A stretch of DNA of 62,000 nucleotides from Bolinopsis microptera (Eukaryota; Ctenophora; Tentaculata; Lobata; Bolinopsidae). Where the stretch lies: contig NC_087084.1 of the NCBI RefSeq assembly GCF_026151205.1, forward strand, positions 1 through 62,000, in the 5' to 3' direction. The translations under genes were made by a program, and so were the position numbers. The stretch's first letter is position 1. Every line of letters starts with the position of its first letter. Positions 31,284-42,612 of the stretch are shown piece by piece. The notes under the pieces are model-generated. The model worked only from the letters and a program-made list of their open reading frames with translations, made no database searches and was not told the origin of the DNA.

Positions 31284-33050
31284 TTAAAGACCATAACTGT
31301 CAAGGTAATCCTCAAGTATCCCTATAGTTCTAGACTGACCATCTGTAACCAATAGGCTTCTTACCAAATCACTCATTACATCTTGTCTAGATAAAAAATG
31401 TTGAACTGCTGAAGTATTGCAGTGCCTTTCAAAATATAAGACACTAATAAATTGTATAAATATTGCATGTTTTGCCAGGCTCTGAACTTCATTACCAGTA
31501 AAAATTCCACAAAATTGCCTCAGCTTTGGCAAATGTGTTCCAATATTATATGAGCCTAGTAGATTGATGAGACATCGATGAAGCAACGAGTTACGTCCTG
31601 CTGAACTGATTCCAAGAATAAGTGACCTAATGTTATGATCTGCTTTGCCACGGCATGTAGTTATTATTTTGCTATTCCTTAACTGCGCTGCAGCAGTAAC
31701 CATTGAATCCATTTCCTCTCCGTCAAAAAGGAATAATATATTATCACTATATTGCCTTAAACAATGTTCAACAGACCTTTTTTCTGCTTCATTGAATGTC
31801 CCAAAAACTCCCAAGTTGGTGAGGGTAGACAGAACATTTATACCATGATACATGTTTTTAGATGATGACCCCTCAGTCAGAGAGGATTTATCTATAAAAA
31901 GGATCAACTTTTCTGGGTTGAACACCTCTGCTTGCACACAGAGTTTTTTGAGGAAACAAGTTTTACCAGATGCCCCTGTACCTTCTATACACCACTTTTG
32001 TTGTGTTGTTTTAAGGAATCTTTCACACACCAGTGAGATTTGTCCAGATAGCCATCCATTACCAGACACTTCGAGTTCCTGCCACAAATCCATCAGAGTC
32101 AATGTGCACCTTTTTAATGGTCCTAAAAGAGTCACATTGTTAAAAAGTGGATTTTTGTATCTTCTCCAACTGTCCTCCTTTAATCGGTTCCAAATATCTC
32201 CTATAGAGTTTGATTTTGCCTCAATGAGACTTTTCAGTAGTCCTGTTTGTTCCTCTGTTTTGTCCAGTAAAAGCATCTGGTCCTCTTTGATCCTCACCAA
32301 GTCATGTTTCATTTCACCCTGTAAATATTTTAGCACATCATCTCTGCTTGTCATCAGCTCTTTTGATTTACTCAGCCAATCCTCAATCTTCTTCCTGAAC
32401 ATTTCCCCAAAATTTATCATTTCATCAGCCAGTATAACATTGATATGTGCGTTAATGCTTGTCTCGAGCGAGCTGTAAACATCATCGGAAATCCAGCACT
32501 TGTTAGTGTGGGAGTAAACTGTGTTCTTGACAGTCCGCATGTAACACAGTGCTTCATGTGTCTTGGGTTTCCAGCCCTGGACTGGTTTTGTGAATGACAG
32601 GAATATAGATGCCAATGTAACGTCTAATGCTGCAAAAGTGTTCACTGCATCTGCCGGTTGCTGGTCAGTGAGCTTTGTCGAGAAGTATAAAAGTGACACT
32701 TGATTACCATTTAAACCTTTCTGTCGGAGTTTTGACCAGATGCTTGTATCAAGCAGCCATTCCTGGATTGAATTGTTGCACTTATCTGGCCCAAGTATCT
32801 TAATTGCTTCCCTGAAATGAATCAATTAGTTCATGAAAACTTGAATATTGATAGCATTAACTAGTAAAATATAGTTTCTAAAATAAGTAAGTGATTTTTT
32901 ATTCAAAAATTAAAGTGTTAAAGAGATCACCCACCTAAGAACGGATGGGACAATCTCTACTACAAGTACTGACAATCTAAGGAAGTAGTTCTGGCCTCTG
33001 TTTATCTCAAACAAGTTTAGAGTCGGAACCTCAGAGGACATCTCAGCCAT
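31284..33050 (-). CDS. DZIP3-like HEPN plus NACHT NTPase protein
   Basis: Two exons: 33050-32935 (MAEMSSEVPTLNLFEINRGQ start) and 32811-31284. The donor CTTAG|GTGGGT and acceptor TTTCAG|G close an Arg codon, giving 547 residues. Residues about 20-160 match the DZIP3-like HEPN fold: NYFLRLSVLVVEIVP...VLREAIKILG, then RTVKNTVYSH (131-140) and a WISDDVYSSL helix. Residues about 300-450 form a NACHT-type P-loop NTPase: Walker A GTGASGKT (316-323), Walker B ILFLFDGEEMD (397-407) and ITTCR (422-426). A coiled-coil-like linker (about 185-240) joins them. The C-terminal part is helical and has no LRR, WD or Ig-like sensor, so the protein is compact. HEPN-NACHT proteins are expanded in marine invertebrates and are thought to act in innate immunity. 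Here the HEPN motif reads K-N-x4-H rather than R-N-x4-H, so RNase activity is uncertain. Confidence 0.85.
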
Positions 33051-34090
33051 GATGATAAGCCAAATCTATGACAAACACGAGAAAAAGTTTGAATTGTTGT
33101 GATCTGTTAAGATTTGTAAGGTGTCTTGAGTCGAATATTGCATGCAATCAAGTGATTGGTAGTGCAACATTCAAGAACATCGTCTCTTAAATTTATAATG
33201 AGTGTTTTTTAGGACAACGTGTCTGTGATAAGATAAGTGTGACAAAATAGGTTACCACACAATTTGACATATCATAATATTACGATGTTCATATTATATT
33301 ATATATGAGACTACATAGCTGTACACATGTTACATTGCTGTATTACATTCATGTATTGCACTTAAACTAACATTTTGGAGATATGATATTTAAATCCCCA
33401 TTCCCCATGCTGCATTTTCTGAAGTTCTGTAGTTTATTTCTTTGAATGTGAAATGTCAGCTGGGCAGCTAAACTCCACGCTTTTAAGTTTTCTCTGGTTA
33501 GTTATTCTGTAGTGCGCAACTCCAAACCACTGTGAGCGTCTGGTATAAACGTTCTTTCAAGCAATCTAATTAATCAGAGAAAACAGCTATAACTCCTGCC
33601 TGCTGTACTAGAGTAGCTATAACAGGCCACTAAATCTACTTTCTCACAAACTCTCAAACCGTTCAATATAATGTAGTATATAATGTTAATATATTATATA
33701 ACGGTTCCCAGAGCTGGCACTAAAGTTAGCAACTCAATGCTAGGTCATAATATGTGATCAGTTATTGTTGAACACTCAGTATTGCTCGGATCACGTATCC
33801 GATCGATTTTGAAATGGTCATAACTCAGCCAAATTTTGAACAATGAACTGAAACTTTGGGAAAGGTTTAAATTATCAAGCCAAATGTGTGCACAAAATTT
33901 TGAGTTCTTAGCTTTTAACGCGTTCTCATTTTATGAAGACAATAGTAAAAAAGAGGGAGTGTCACGCCACGCCCACTGTAATTGGGATTACGAAACTTTC
34001 AGGAAATCTAAGTTTGACCCATATCTATAATCTCTGAAATTTTGGTGCAATTTGGAGACGAATAACGTGAGTTATTAAAGTAATAGTTAC
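33051..34090. other. gene-free upstream region of the HEPN-NACHT gene
   Basis: Should contain the promoter. CCTGCTGTACTAGAGTAGCT at 33599-33618 is one of several dispersed copies of a CTGCTACTAGAGTA word. From about 33780 to 34090 the sequence resembles transposon-derived DNA with GCCACGCCCAC and GGGCCACCCTGTAC words. No exon seen. Confidence 0.4.
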
Positions 34091-34094
34091 TTAT

Positions 34095-34196
34095 GGGCCA
34101 CCCTGTACATACCATAGTAACCATGACTACATACCATTGCATAGTGACCATGACTACATAGTACATACCATAGTAACCATGACTACATACCATAGC
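34095..34196. repeat. CATACCATAGTAACCATGACTA short array
   Basis: Four imperfect copies of CATAGTAACCATGACTACAT. The GTAACCATG word also occurs at 5957-6345 and 46860-46910 and inside the STPR coding region. Confidence 0.85.
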
Positions 34197-36164
34197 AATA
34201 TGTACATTGATAGATATTACTCCCCTCTATCAGAAACAACTAACTAAAAAGTCGATTTTGAGAAAATTTCCATGAAGACCCCCCTGTCCCCATAATACAG
34301 TCAAGTCGGCCATAGACAATTGTCTTACACGTTATCAATATGTCCTAGCTAATAAAGGACGATGGGTTGAGCAAATTATTAATTATTAAGTATTTTAATT
34401 GTATTATTATAAAAAGTATATATTTTCATTACCTAAATATGCAAAAACTAAGTGGAAATTTCATTTGTCAAAAAAATTAGAGCCATTTACTTTCCACACA
34501 CTATTTTCAACTCACCCTGTAGTCTTACTCACAGTAGACTCCTCAAGTTGCATTTGCAGTTGTCTGTAAAACTGTAACTATAGCAACTAACTCTTTTTGT
34601 GAGATAATGCCCCATTCCTGACCTCCTAAAATATTTTAAAGTTTGTAGATAATATCTTGATACGTGGCTACCCTCATTCTCCGGACTTTAATTTGGAGGC
34701 TCCTATTTTACCAATTAATCAAAATTCGAAACCTTTAAGTTTAGAATACCTAGTAGCAACTATACTATACCACATACCTGGGCCAGTGAGATGAGATTAG
34801 AATTTAATAGATCTAATTACTAGATACAGTGGTGTGAACAGTATGTGAACTGTGGTATGTGAATCTTATTGAACACCTGGTGGTTTGTTTGGTAAGGTAA
34901 TTATTAATTACTGCTAATTAAGGTAATTGTATTGATCACCACTGGAGAATATCAGAGTTCCGTTCTCAGTGTGTATTTTACAACAACTCTTATTATTTTA
35001 TTATTTTAGCATGTGTCTTGTACAGAGAGAATTACGCAAAATAACTGTGTTACACACTGTGTGATATTCATGTTATATACATTATTATACATGTAATATT
35101 CATATTATATACATTATTATACATTATTACATGTTCCGTGTAACTCCATAGGAACTGGATCAAATTTATTTTTACAGCAAACTGAGACACATCAAATTAC
35201 ATTGCATACATAGTACCCAGTCAACTCATTTGTGATTTTGGTACACTGAAATTTCCTAAAATGTTACATAATATAATAATCATTGACTTCCTTCACTTTC
35301 TATTTTTTTTGTTGAAACTTTATCTCTTTCTCTTTTTTGTGTTACCCCTAACTTTTCTCACACTCCAGTATACCGCCAACCGTATAATTTGATAACTATG
35401 ATAATATGTAGTCATGCGCAGTACATCATACATGGTTACTATAGTTACTAAATGGTTACTATAGGTACTATGGTTACTATAGGTACTACGGTAAATACTG
35501 TGTGGTTAAGCTTTTTCTATTGGTTTTAACTGACAATTTTCTACAACTTTGTTACCATGGTAATAGTAATACTATTGCTGACATTAATTTTCTCAACGTT
35601 TAAATTATAATCTATATAAAGGTTTACCTAGTTTTCCATTGCAATAACTTAATTATTGCTATTACTTGTTAATTTATTAATGATCAAATTGTAATAGATA
35701 ATTAAGACATGAAATAAAGATATAATGTAGTTTAGAACTAATTACAACACTACAAATCCATTACATTTATTATATGTTATATATATATTTTTTTCTTATT
35801 TATTTATTTTTTGATATATTTTATATATTATTATATATATATGTTATATATTTGAGAAGGAATTGTAGTAATCCTCCTCACGTCCTAAGATGGCGTTTCT
35901 CTTGTCTCATATACAGTGGCGCCACTGCTCATATATAAATATATTATCTTCATAATATGTTGGACGTTGGTTCGCAGTTCTAGAAGTTTAGAACTAGTAA
36001 TCTTCCCTAATATGGAGCTGGAATATAAACTCACAGGAAAACTATTAGAATTATATGCTCACATGCTCTGGGGCGTTTCTATATGAGTATAAGGGTGTTT
36101 TAAAACACATACCCTGTTACAATACACACTGTTGTAAGAAACATTGACGTTACCATAGTAACAC
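34197..36164. other. gene-free AT-rich region
   Basis: Begins with GATAGATATTACTCCCCTCT, a dispersed word found again at 49110-49130. It holds a GGTTACTATAGGTACTA run (35430-35500) and (AT)n stretches at 35775-35855. CAGTGGCGCCACTG (35914-35927) is a perfect 14-bp palindrome. No exon could be supported. Confidence 0.45.
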
Positions 36165-36530
36165 TACCTCCTGACTACTCCTGTTGCAAGTAACCTTGAC
36201 TGATCCTGTTGCAAGTAACCTTGACTACTCCTGTTGCAAGTAACCTTGACTACTCCTGTTGCAAGTAACCTTGACTACTCCTGTTGCAAGTAACCTTGAC
36301 TGCTCCTGTTGCAAGTAACCTTGACTACTCCTGTTGCAAATAACCTTGACTACTCCTGTTGCAAGTAACCTTGACTACTCCTGTTGCAAGTAACCTTGAC
36401 TACTCCTGTTGCAAGTAACCTTGACTACTCCTGTTGCAAGTAACCTTGACTACTCCTGTTGCAAGTAACCTTGACTGCTCCTGTCGCAAGTAACCTTGAC
36501 TACTCCTGTTGCAAGTAACCTTCCCGCCGC
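36165..36530. repeat. 25-bp minisatellite, about 14 units
   Basis: Tandem copies of a unit containing CTACTCCTGTTGCAAGTAAC with few substitutions (TGATCC, TGCTCC, GTCGC). Period 25 bp. Confidence 0.97.
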
Positions 36531-37277
36531 GCTGTCACAGCTTCTTAGTTTATCTACATTTCACTATACTACTATTATATATATATATATTATATATATA
36601 TATATAATACTACTCATAGTATATACAAGCATAATCAATATCTGTATTATTATAGTTAATCAGTTCTTTGTATCCGGGTCATCCTGATGACTATCAACTG
36701 TTTTCTTGGCCCAAACACTCAACGCAGTTTATCCATACATATTATATATAATAATACAATGTAATGTGTGTAATCAATCATCACTATAACAATTTAAGGA
36801 CTGTGAACTCTTAGAACAGTAGTATTACAGTAATGTATTATACATTATATAATAATATTTCATTATAACCAGTCTCTTCTTAATAATATGTACATACTTA
36901 CATGAATATTATTATTATATACAATATACAATATAATACATATTATCATTATATACATTATACATTCATATTATATATATATTATACACACTACACATTT
37001 ACATAGTTACACTGCTTCTTTTCAATTTAGTGTTTAGTTTGTTCTAATGAATTGGATGAACTTAAGACGGCTTCAGCGTTCTAGTATTAATTCGCTGTCT
37101 CCATACATAGCAAGTTCTACTGTGTCTCAAAAGATTGCGCGATCAGATACAATGCAGCACTGCGCGTGTTGGTACGTCATGACTAGCTCACGTTATACTA
37201 TGACTACTTATAAATACTCTATACTGTTCACAGTGGTGCTATAGGGGCAATTAGAAGATTCCAGCGGGCTTCTAGCA

Positions 37278-37313
37278 TTATATAGCTTACTACATTATGA
37301 TATAATGTAGTAA
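37278..37313. repeat. 16-bp stem hairpin
   Basis: TAGCTTACTACATTAT and ATAATGTAGTAAGCTA are exact reverse complements around a short loop. Confidence 0.9.
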
Positions 37314-37949
37314 GCTAATCCTAAAAGCTCTTGATAAAAGAATGTTGGTGTGATCCTAGTAAACATTGTAAAACAAATTCTTCCTGGTATTGTTTAATTC
37401 TGCTGATAGATCAATGGTCGCATATTTTCAACTGTTTGATATTGTGTGTAGTGTCAATCTGATCATGACACAAATCACAGGTATTTACTTCTGTTCAGTC
37501 TAATTCTGAAACAGATTTATTAATAAATAAATTCAAACATTTATTGCACGCTTCGAAATTAAAATATACTTTAAAAAGATCGATTTAAGTCATTCAAGCG
37601 AGACTTTTTTATTATTCACTAAACGTAAATGCAGCATCTGTCCGTATGAAGTGTGGTGCAGTAACCATAGTAACACGTCACGTGTTACCATAGTAACTGC
37701 GTGGTATCGGGGTTGAAGTAAAGTGAGCTGGTGAGAATTATTTAAAAATATTGTTGAATTATATGGGGATGCTGCTGCTGTGTATCAATCATCGTGTCTT
37801 GTATTCGTTTGAGCATCATCTGTGTGGAAATTTGTGTGTTTGTATAGTTTGTAGCGTATTAAAAGTCAGTTTGAGATACTACGCTTAGCCTTGTTCACGT
37901 TTCCAGCTTGTTTACATATTTGCAGTTTTAAGTCTCATTCTCGCAGGCT
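37314..37949. other. possible promoter region, no gene called
   Basis: At about 37658-37700, an AGTAACACGTCACGTGTTACC inverted repeat is bracketed by GTAACCATAGTAAC words. This resembles paired binding sites, but may just be another instance of the dispersed GTAACCATAG repeat. Confidence 0.3.
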
Positions 37950-38081
37950 ATGTCTTCAGCGGGCAGGAAAATGTCGCCTGCTAACGGGCTGTATCAGGAA
38001 ATTGACGGGGCCTTTTTAAAGCGGCTGCGCACGCCCCGGTGTACAAAAAGAGCTGGTGGATATAATAATTATATAGTGTGA
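37950..38081 (+). CDS. candidate short coding exon, unknown product
   Basis: An ATG directly after a good acceptor (TCTCATTCTCGCAG|GCT) opens 43 codons beginning MSSAGRKMSPANGLYQEIDG and continuing AFLKRLRTPR. The stretch is clearly more GC-rich than its surroundings and looks like coding DNA. CCCCG|GTGTAC could be a donor near 38038. No next exon was recognised and I know no homologue, so this may be a first coding exon or chance. Confidence 0.3.
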   Translation: MSSAGRKMSPANGLYQEIDGAFLKRLRTPRCTKRAGGYNNYIV

Positions 38082-38877
38082 TTTAGTTAGTGTCACTGTC
38101 ACTCTCCCCTAATTCCAAGTCTAATTAAGCAATTAACAATGTACAATTATAAATCCTGCTACCTGCTATAAATATACTCCTTTTAGAGCAGGAATAAGAT
38201 GGATCTACTTATCACATGATCTTCCACGAGTTGTGGTTGCAGACCACGTGACATTAATATAGCGCTGTGATTGGTCAATACATCCTCACAAGCTTACAAA
38301 TACCAACGTGGTTTAAATTTAGCCTGCTCGCCTATTCCGTACCATTTTGACATTGTAGTGCTGTATTATATATTGTAGTGCTGTATTATAAATGATATTA
38401 TTATTGTGTATTATACTCTGCTGTGGTATAGAGTTATACATTTAGTATATTATAACATAATATACTGTAGATATTGTGCGTTCTATATAACGAGTATTTG
38501 GTTTATAATAAACGGTTTGGTTTGAAGTGCTGCGTTTCTGTTGATTTTAGTGTAGGGACCTATCCTAGTCATGTCAGTGCGCTCTAATTGGTTTCGCCAG
38601 CAACGTTCTATTCATTTAAATTACATCTTATCTTATCTTATAATCTTACTATCTTTTAATACTTTCAAACTACTATATAACAAATAATTTGAGGTTATTA
38701 CTGTGTTTTGAACGACGACTAGTGGGTTTATCAAGTACTTCTCACACTTACCACTATCATTACTTGGTTTCATTAGTAGAGAGGCTCAAATCCTTTACAG
38801 CAATGGTTAGCACTGATGTCTATAACAAGTTAGAAGCGATCAACAAAAGCATAAAAGGTACTGAAGAAGCTATCTAC

Positions 38878-38996
38878 CTTACTCGGGAATATTATGACTG
38901 GGATAAAGTGGTGGGTTTTGGAAAATTCCGCCATATTTTTCCCGGTCATTAATTTTCCCAGTCATAAATTAACCCGCTATAATGTTCCCGAGTAAG
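38878..38996. mobile_element. about 120-bp MITE inserted in the LINE ORF1 remnant
   Basis: TACCTTACTCGGGAATATTAT at the left pairs with (reversed) TACCTTACTCGGGAACATTAT at the right. The interior contains GGTGGGTTTTGGAAAATTCC and TTTTTCCCGGTCATTAATTT. It breaks the ORF1 frame. Confidence 0.8.
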
Positions 38997-39020
38997 GTAA
39001 ACTAATAGTAATACATTTTG

Positions 39021-39116
39021 ATGCTTGGTGGGTTTTGGAACATTCCGCCATATTTTTCCCGGTCATTAATTTTCCCAGTCATAAATTAACCCGCTATAAT
39101 ATTCCCGAGTAAGGTA
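39021..39116. mobile_element. second partial copy of the same MITE
   Basis: From TGGTGGGTTTTGGAACATTC to CCCGAGTAAGGTA it matches the copy at 38878-38996 with few differences but lacks the left terminus. The pair is in direct orientation 25 bp apart, suggesting local tandem duplication. Confidence 0.8.
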
Positions 39117-39231
39117 GTTGATTTTTCAGATTTGGCCACGTTGAATAACAAGACGGATATTTTTAAAGTTTCGAAGGAACTATACAGTTTAAGTAAGAGA
39201 GCCTTGGCACTACTGAAGACCACTCTACTAA

Positions 39232-42200
39232 GGGGGGGGGGGGGGGGGATCATGTTTTTTTGTCCGTTTTTGTCCGTTTGGCAGCTATATTTTCAAAACG
39301 GACAAAAAATAAAGCGGACAAAAACGGACAAAAACGGACAAAAACGGACAAAAACGGACAAAAAATAACAAAAATTGAAATAACATTTAGATGCTTCCTC
39401 CTCCTCCTCTTCCTCCTCCTCCTCCTCCTCCTCCTCCTCCTCCTCCTCCTCCTTCTCCTCCTCCTCCTCCTCCTCCTCCTCCTCCTCTTCCACCTTCTCC
39501 TCCTCCTCCTCCTCAGCCATCCTCCTCAGCCATCCTCCTCAGTCCTCCTCAGTCCTCCTCAGTCCTCCTCAGTCCTCCTCCTCTGCAGTCCTCATCATCC
39601 TCCTCAGTCCTCCTCCTCCTGGGTCCTCCTCCTCCTCTTTATCCTCCTCCTCTTCCTCCTCAGTCCTCAGTCCTTCTCCTTAGTCCTCCTCCTCATCCTT
39701 TTCGTCAGTACTCCTCCTCCTCAGTCCTCCCCCAGTCCCCCTCCTCCTCCTATTCAGTCCTCCTCCTCAGTTCTCCTCCTTCTCATTCCTCCTTCTGAGT
39801 CCTCCTCATTCCTCCTTCTGAGTCCTCCTCCTCCTCCTCTTTCTCCTGAGTCCTCCTTTTGGGTCCTCTTTCTCCTCCTCCTTCTCAGTCCTCCTCCTCC
39901 TCCCTCTCAGTCATCCTCCTCAGTCATCCTCCTCAGCCATCCTCCTCAGCCATCCTCTTCAGCGATCCTCCTCAGTACTCCTCAGTCCTCCTCCTTCTCA
40001 GTCCTCCTCAGTCCTCCTCCTCAGTCATCCTTCTCCTCCTCCTCCTCCAGGGGGGATCCTGTTTTTTATCCGTTTTTTCCGTTCGGAACCCTATATTATC
40101 AAAACGGACAAAAAAAAGAGCGGACAAAAACGGACAAAAACGGACAAAAAATAACAAAAATGGAAATAATATTTAGATGCTTCCTCCTCCTCCTCAGTCT
40201 TCCTCAGTCATCCTCCTCCTCCTCCTGAGTCCTCCTCCTGGGTCCTCCTCCTGGGACCTCCTCCTCTTGGGTCCACCTCCTCTTCATCCTCCTCCTCTTC
40301 CTCCTCAGTCCTCAGTTCTCCTCCTCAGCTCAGTCCTCCTCCTCAGTCCTCCTCCTCATCCTTTTCCTCAGTCCTCCTCCTCAGTCCTGCCCAGTCCCCC
40401 TCCTCCTCCTATTCACTCCTCCTCCTCCTCCTCCTCCTCCTCCTCCTCCTCCTCCTCCTCCTCAGTCCTCCTCCTCCTCAGTCCTCCTCCTTCTCAGTCT
40501 TCCTCCTCCTCCTCAGTCCTCCTCCTCCTCAGTCATCCTCCTCAGTCCTTCTCCTCCTCAGTCCTTCTCCTCTTCCTCCTCCTCCTCAGTCTTCCTCATA
40601 TTCCTCAGTCCTCCCCCAGTCACCCTCCTCCTCAGTCCTCCCCCAGTCACCCTCCTCCTCATCCTCCTCATCAGTCCTCCTTCGCCTTCTCAGTCCTCCT
40701 CTTCAGTCCTCCTCCTCCTTTTCCTGGTTCCTCCTCCTCAGTCCGCATTCTCCTCCTCAGTCCTTCTCAGTCCTTTCCCCAGTCACCCTCCTCCTCATCC
40801 TCCTCATCAGTTCTCCTTCTCCTTAGTCCTCCTCCTCAGTCCTCCTCCTCAGTCTTCCTCCTCCTCAATCCTTTCCCCAGTCACCCTCATCCTCATCCTC
40901 CTCATCAGTCCTCCTTCTCCTTCTCAGTCCTCCTTCTCAGTCCTCCTCCTCCTCTTCTTCCTGGTTCCTCCTCCTGGGTCCTCCTTCTCCTCCTCAGTCC
41001 TCCTCCTCTTCCTCCTCCTCCTGGGTCCTCCTGATCCTCCTCAGTCTTCTTTCTCCTTCTACTCCTCAGTCCTCCTCCTCCTCAATCCTCCTCTTCCTCC
41101 TAAGTCCTCCCCTCCTCAGTCCTCCTAAGTCCTCCCATTCTCAGTCCTCCTCCTCATCAGTCCTCTTCACCAGTCCTCCTCCTCAGTCCTCCTTATCCTC
41201 ATCCTTCATCTCCTTCCTTCATCTCCTTTCTCCTCCTCATCCTCCTCATACACCTCCTACTCATCAGTCCTCCTCCTCACTGCTCACTCCTTCTCCTCCT
41301 CCTCCTCCTCCTCCTCGTCCTTAGTCCTCTTTATCAGTCCTCATCAGTCCTCATCAGTCCTCCTCCTCCCCAGTCCTCCTTTTGGGGCCTTTTCCTGGGT
41401 CCTCCTCCTGGGTCCTCCTCCTCTTGGGTCCTCCTCCTCTTGGGTCCTCCTCCTCATCCTTCTCCTTAGTCCTCCTCCTCCTCAGTCCTCCTCTTGAGTC
41501 CTTCTTCTCCTCCTCCTCCTATTCATTCCTCCTCCTCAGTTCTCCTTCTCAGTCTCACTCCTCCTTCTCAGTCCTCCTCCTCCTCTTCTTCCTGGTTCCT
41601 CCTCTTGGGTCCTCCTTCTCCTCCTCAGTCCTCCTCCTCTTCCTGGGTCCTCCTGATCCTCCTCAGTCTTCTTCCTCCTTCTACTCCTCAGTCCTCCTCC
41701 TGCTCAATCCTCCTCTTCCTTCTAAGTCCTCCCCTCCTCAGTCCTCCTAAGTCCTCCCCTTCTCAGTCCTCCTCCTCATCAGTCCTCTTCACCAGTCCTC
41801 CTCCTCAGTCCTCCTTATCCTCATCCTTTATCTCCTTTCTCCTCCTCATCCTCCTCATACACCTCCTTCTCCTCATCAGTCCTCCTCCTCACTCCTCAGT
41901 CCTTCTCCTCCTCCTCCTCCTCCTCGTCCTTAGTCCTCTTTATCAGTCCTCATCAGTCCTCATCGGTCCTCCTCCTCCCCAGTCCTCCTCATGGGGCCTT
42001 TTCCTGGGTCCTCCTCCTCTTGGGTCCTCCTCCTCTTGAGTCCTTCTTCTCCTCCTCCTATTCATTCCTCCTCCTCAGTTCTCCTTCTCAGTCTCACTCC
42101 TCCTCAGCCCCCCTCCTCTCCCTCCTCAGTCCCCCTCCTCAGTCCCCCCTCCTCCTTTTCCTCTCTTTCATCTCTCAATAATTTGTTCAATTTATAATTA

Positions 42201-42612
42201 TTGTTGGTGTTATTGTTAACATAATTTATTGTTATATACTAAAATGTTTTTAAGCGCATTTGAGTCTGACTCAAAATGTGCTCAAGAATCTTTGTGTTTA
42301 ACAAAGTTTTACTCTCCAGTAATAAAACTTTTCATCCCTTTTTATGTTATTAAAAAATGTGTAGACTATTCTTTGTGCCTAATTGAAGATTAAAAGTTTG
42401 AGAAAGGACCATGGTCATTAACCGGGCTACCCATTTCTGCAGATAGCCTGTTACAAATTGTGGAGAAAATTTAAATCAAAAGTTACAATTTTTGTCCGTT
42501 TATGTCCGTTTTTGTCCGTTTTTGTCCGTTTGGCAGCTATATTTTCAAAACGGACAAAAATTAACGGACAAAAACGGACAAAAACGGACAAAAAATAACA
42601 TGAGCCCCCCCC
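39232..42612. mobile_element. 3.4-kb G-tract-ended element with 9-bp target duplication
   Basis: CTCTACTAA flanks both ends (39223-39231 and 42613-42621). The left end is a run of 17 G then ATCATGTTTTTTTGTCCG; the right end, reversed, is 8 G then CTCATGTTATTTTTTGTCCG. Both ends carry a palindromic module of ACGGACAAAAA iterons around GGCAGCTATATTTTCAAAAC. A diverged third module lies inside at about 40050-40170. Between the modules is about 2.7 kb of (CCT)n-like DNA. No transposase frame exists. A 9-bp duplication with G-rich ends suits MULE-type mobilisation, but this is inference. Confidence 0.8.
39396..42160. repeat. CCT / CTCAGTCCT low-complexity array inside the element
   Basis: Purine/pyrimidine-asymmetric DNA made of TCC, TCAGTCCTCC, TGGGTCCTCC and TCATCCTCC words. 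A segment near 41150-41460 is duplicated almost exactly at about 41770-42050. Pro/Ser/Leu-rich frames open in all three plus-strand phases and are artefacts. Confidence 0.95.

Noticed and set aside
31645-32478. Plus-strand reading frames opposite the HEPN-NACHT gene
   Set aside because: They mirror the minus-strand coding exon and carry no domain of their own.
32812-32825. In-exon Met start for the HEPN-NACHT protein (MIHFR...)
   Set aside because: The codons lie in the intron: a TTTCAG acceptor at 32812 joins in phase to an upstream exon that supplies the expected N-terminal HEPN helix.
39260-42200. Several long Pro/Ser/Leu-rich reading frames
   Set aside because: All three plus-strand phases are open because the DNA is (CCT)n-like; there is no non-repetitive domain or splice support.
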